Origin: JBBQER01 sp038320885 | GTDB lineage: Bacteria; Actinomycetota; Acidimicrobiia; IMCC26256; PALSA-610 | DNA length: 13,969 nucleotides | Assembly (NCBI GenBank): GCA_038320885.1 | Contig: JBBQER010000096.1 | Span: forward strand, 1 to 13,969 | Direction of reading: 5' to 3' | Shown: one piece after another, positions 13,050 to 13,969 of the stretch | Layout: every line of letters starts with the position of its first letter | How positions within the stretch are numbered: position 1 is the stretch's first letter | Position numbers and translations under genes: made by a program | The notes under the pieces: model-generated | Database searches by the model: none | Told to the model about the DNA's origin: nothing | Seen by the model: the letters and a program-made list of their open reading frames with translations, nothing else

Positions 13050-13943
13050 TCACGGCAGTTTGAAGACGCGCTTCGCGTTCTCGCGCAGGAACTTGGGCCA
13101 CACGTGGTCGCGGAAAGGCACGTCGGGGAGCTCGCTGAAGATGCGGTCGTACGTGAGACCCGCCGGGAAGTAGCCCGACCAGATCACCTTGTCGGCACCG
13201 CGCGTGTTCGCGAAGTCGATGACGTCTTTCGGGTAGTACTTCGGTGCGAACGCGGTCGTCGAGTAGTAGAGGTTGGGCCACTTGAGGAGCAGCTTCACTG
13301 CGAGATCGGCCCAGGGTTCGCAGCCGTGGCGGGTGACGAACTTGAGCTCGGGAAAGAACCAGCACACCTCGTCGATGTTCGCGACGTCTTGCGGCGCGTA
13401 CGGGATGCGCGGCCCGGGAACGCCGGCGGTCGAGCAGAATGGCACGTCGAGCTCAACGCACTTCATGTAGATCGGGTAGAACTTCTTGTCGTTGATCGCG
13501 ACCTGCGGGTACAGCCCGGCGGGAAATGCGTGCACGCACTTGAGGTCGTACTCCTCGGCCGCTCGGTCGATCTTGCGCAGCGCCTCCATGCCCTCGTTGG
13601 GGTCGACGTTCACGCCCGCGAAGAACCGGTCGGGATATTCGCGAAGCGCGCGCGAGGCGGGGCCGTCGTACGGCGTGACGATCGCCTGTCGGATGTTGTG
13701 GCGGTCGAGCTCGGCGAGAAGGATCTGCACCGGGTCGTCCATGCCCTCGGCGTCCCATGTGGGAACGTCTTTGAACATGTACCCCGCCGGGAACTCGAGC
13801 TCTCCGCCTTCGACGCTCGCGGCGTCGCGCGTCTGCTTACGGATGAAGCCGTAGAACTCGTACATCTCCTCGCGCGACTTGGGGAACCCGACGGCGGTGT
13901 CGACCGATCCCTCGGCCGCGGCGGCATCGAACGCGTTACCCAT
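13050..13943 (-). CDS. Amidohydrolase-2 family protein apparently lacking metal ligands
   Basis: A 297-aa TIM-barrel protein of the amidohydrolase-related family 2 (decarboxylase/lactonase-like hydrolases). Recognisable blocks are MDDPVQILLAELDRHNIRQAIVTPYD (68-93), FAGVNVDPNEGMEALRKIDRAAEEYDLKCVHAFP (about 108-140), FVTRHGCEPWADLAVKLLLKWPNLYYSTTAF (203-232) and ADKVIWSGYFP (250-260). Against the usual family pattern, the N-terminal HxH metal motif is replaced by VDTAVGF (14-20), and the last-strand Asp of the FGSDYP motif is missing (SGYFP). One expected histidine, His206, remains. ATG 13943 has a strong Shine-Dalgarno (GGAGGT, complement of 13953-13958) nine nt upstream. It is the first gene of a pair with the racemase, which hints at a part in acyl-CoA or ring-cleavage catabolism. 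The actual reaction is unknown; the promoter lies beyond the window edge. Confidence 0.87.
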   Translation of the reverse strand: MGNAFDAAAAEGSVDTAVGFPKSREEMYEFYGFIRKQTRDAASVEGGELEFPAGYMFKDVPTWDAEGMDDPVQILLAELDRHNIRQAIVTPYDGPASRALREYPDRFFAGVNVDPNEGMEALRKIDRAAEEYDLKCVHAFPAGLYPQVAINDKKFYPIYMKCVELDVPFCSTAGVPGPRIPYAPQDVANIDEVCWFFPELKFVTRHGCEPWADLAVKLLLKWPNLYYSTTAFAPKYYPKDVIDFANTRGADKVIWSGYFPAGLTYDRIFSELPDVPFRDHVWPKFLRENAKRVFKLP

Positions 13944-13969
13944 GCGGCTGCGACCTCCGGTCCTCGAGC

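Overview
The window is a GC-rich, densely coded chromosomal segment of about 14 kb. It reads like an actinobacterium, and the gene content suggests something near the Acidimicrobiia. The supporting signs are many GTG starts, a SigB/SigF-type sigma factor paired with a small RsbW-like anti-sigma factor, TAnnnT-like -10 boxes sitting 6-7 nt in front of start codons, a secreted protein with GYW...DGG...FSFG repeats, and acyl-CoA metabolism genes. The placement is inferred from style and family knowledge, not from a search. I see no mobile element, CRISPR array, tRNA or rRNA.

Layout. 3-1406 (+) is the 3' part of an acyl-CoA synthetase cut by the window edge. 1551-3044 (+) is a secreted glucosaminidase with six C-terminal repeats in exact 126-bp register. 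3073-3582 (+) is a NUDIX hydrolase that converges on 3593-4462 (-), an alpha/alpha-toroid-like protein. The divergent gap 4463-4760 holds a G-rich inverted repeat, a palindrome and a clear TPP riboswitch.

4761-9128 (+) is a four-gene thiamine operon: thiamine pyrophosphokinase, then a ThiB-like binding protein, a fused two-domain permease and an ATPase, with overlapping stop/start codons throughout. The riboswitch's 3' strand contains the Shine-Dalgarno of the first gene, so TPP should shut off both thiamine import and its conversion to TPP at the level of translation. An AlkA-type DNA glycosylase (9150-9779, +) follows closely.

From 9791 onward everything is on the minus strand. In transcription order this is an amidohydrolase-2 family protein (13050-13943), an alpha-methylacyl-CoA racemase (11879-13039), an anti-sigma factor and its sigma factor (11424-11810 and 10666-11418), and a small secreted protein of unknown function (9791-10420). 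A candidate SigF-type promoter stands in front of the secreted protein, so it may belong to the regulon of the neighbouring sigma factor. The racemase, the amidohydrolase and the acyl-CoA synthetase at the left edge suggest branched-chain or sterol-like lipid catabolism, but they do not form one operon.

I did not find a clearly new multi-gene system. The most interesting leads are an amidohydrolase that seems to lack its metal ligands, an anti-sigma factor without the canonical ATP-binding residues, the SigF-type promoter, a set of apparently leaderless genes, and the repeat-bearing glucosaminidase.
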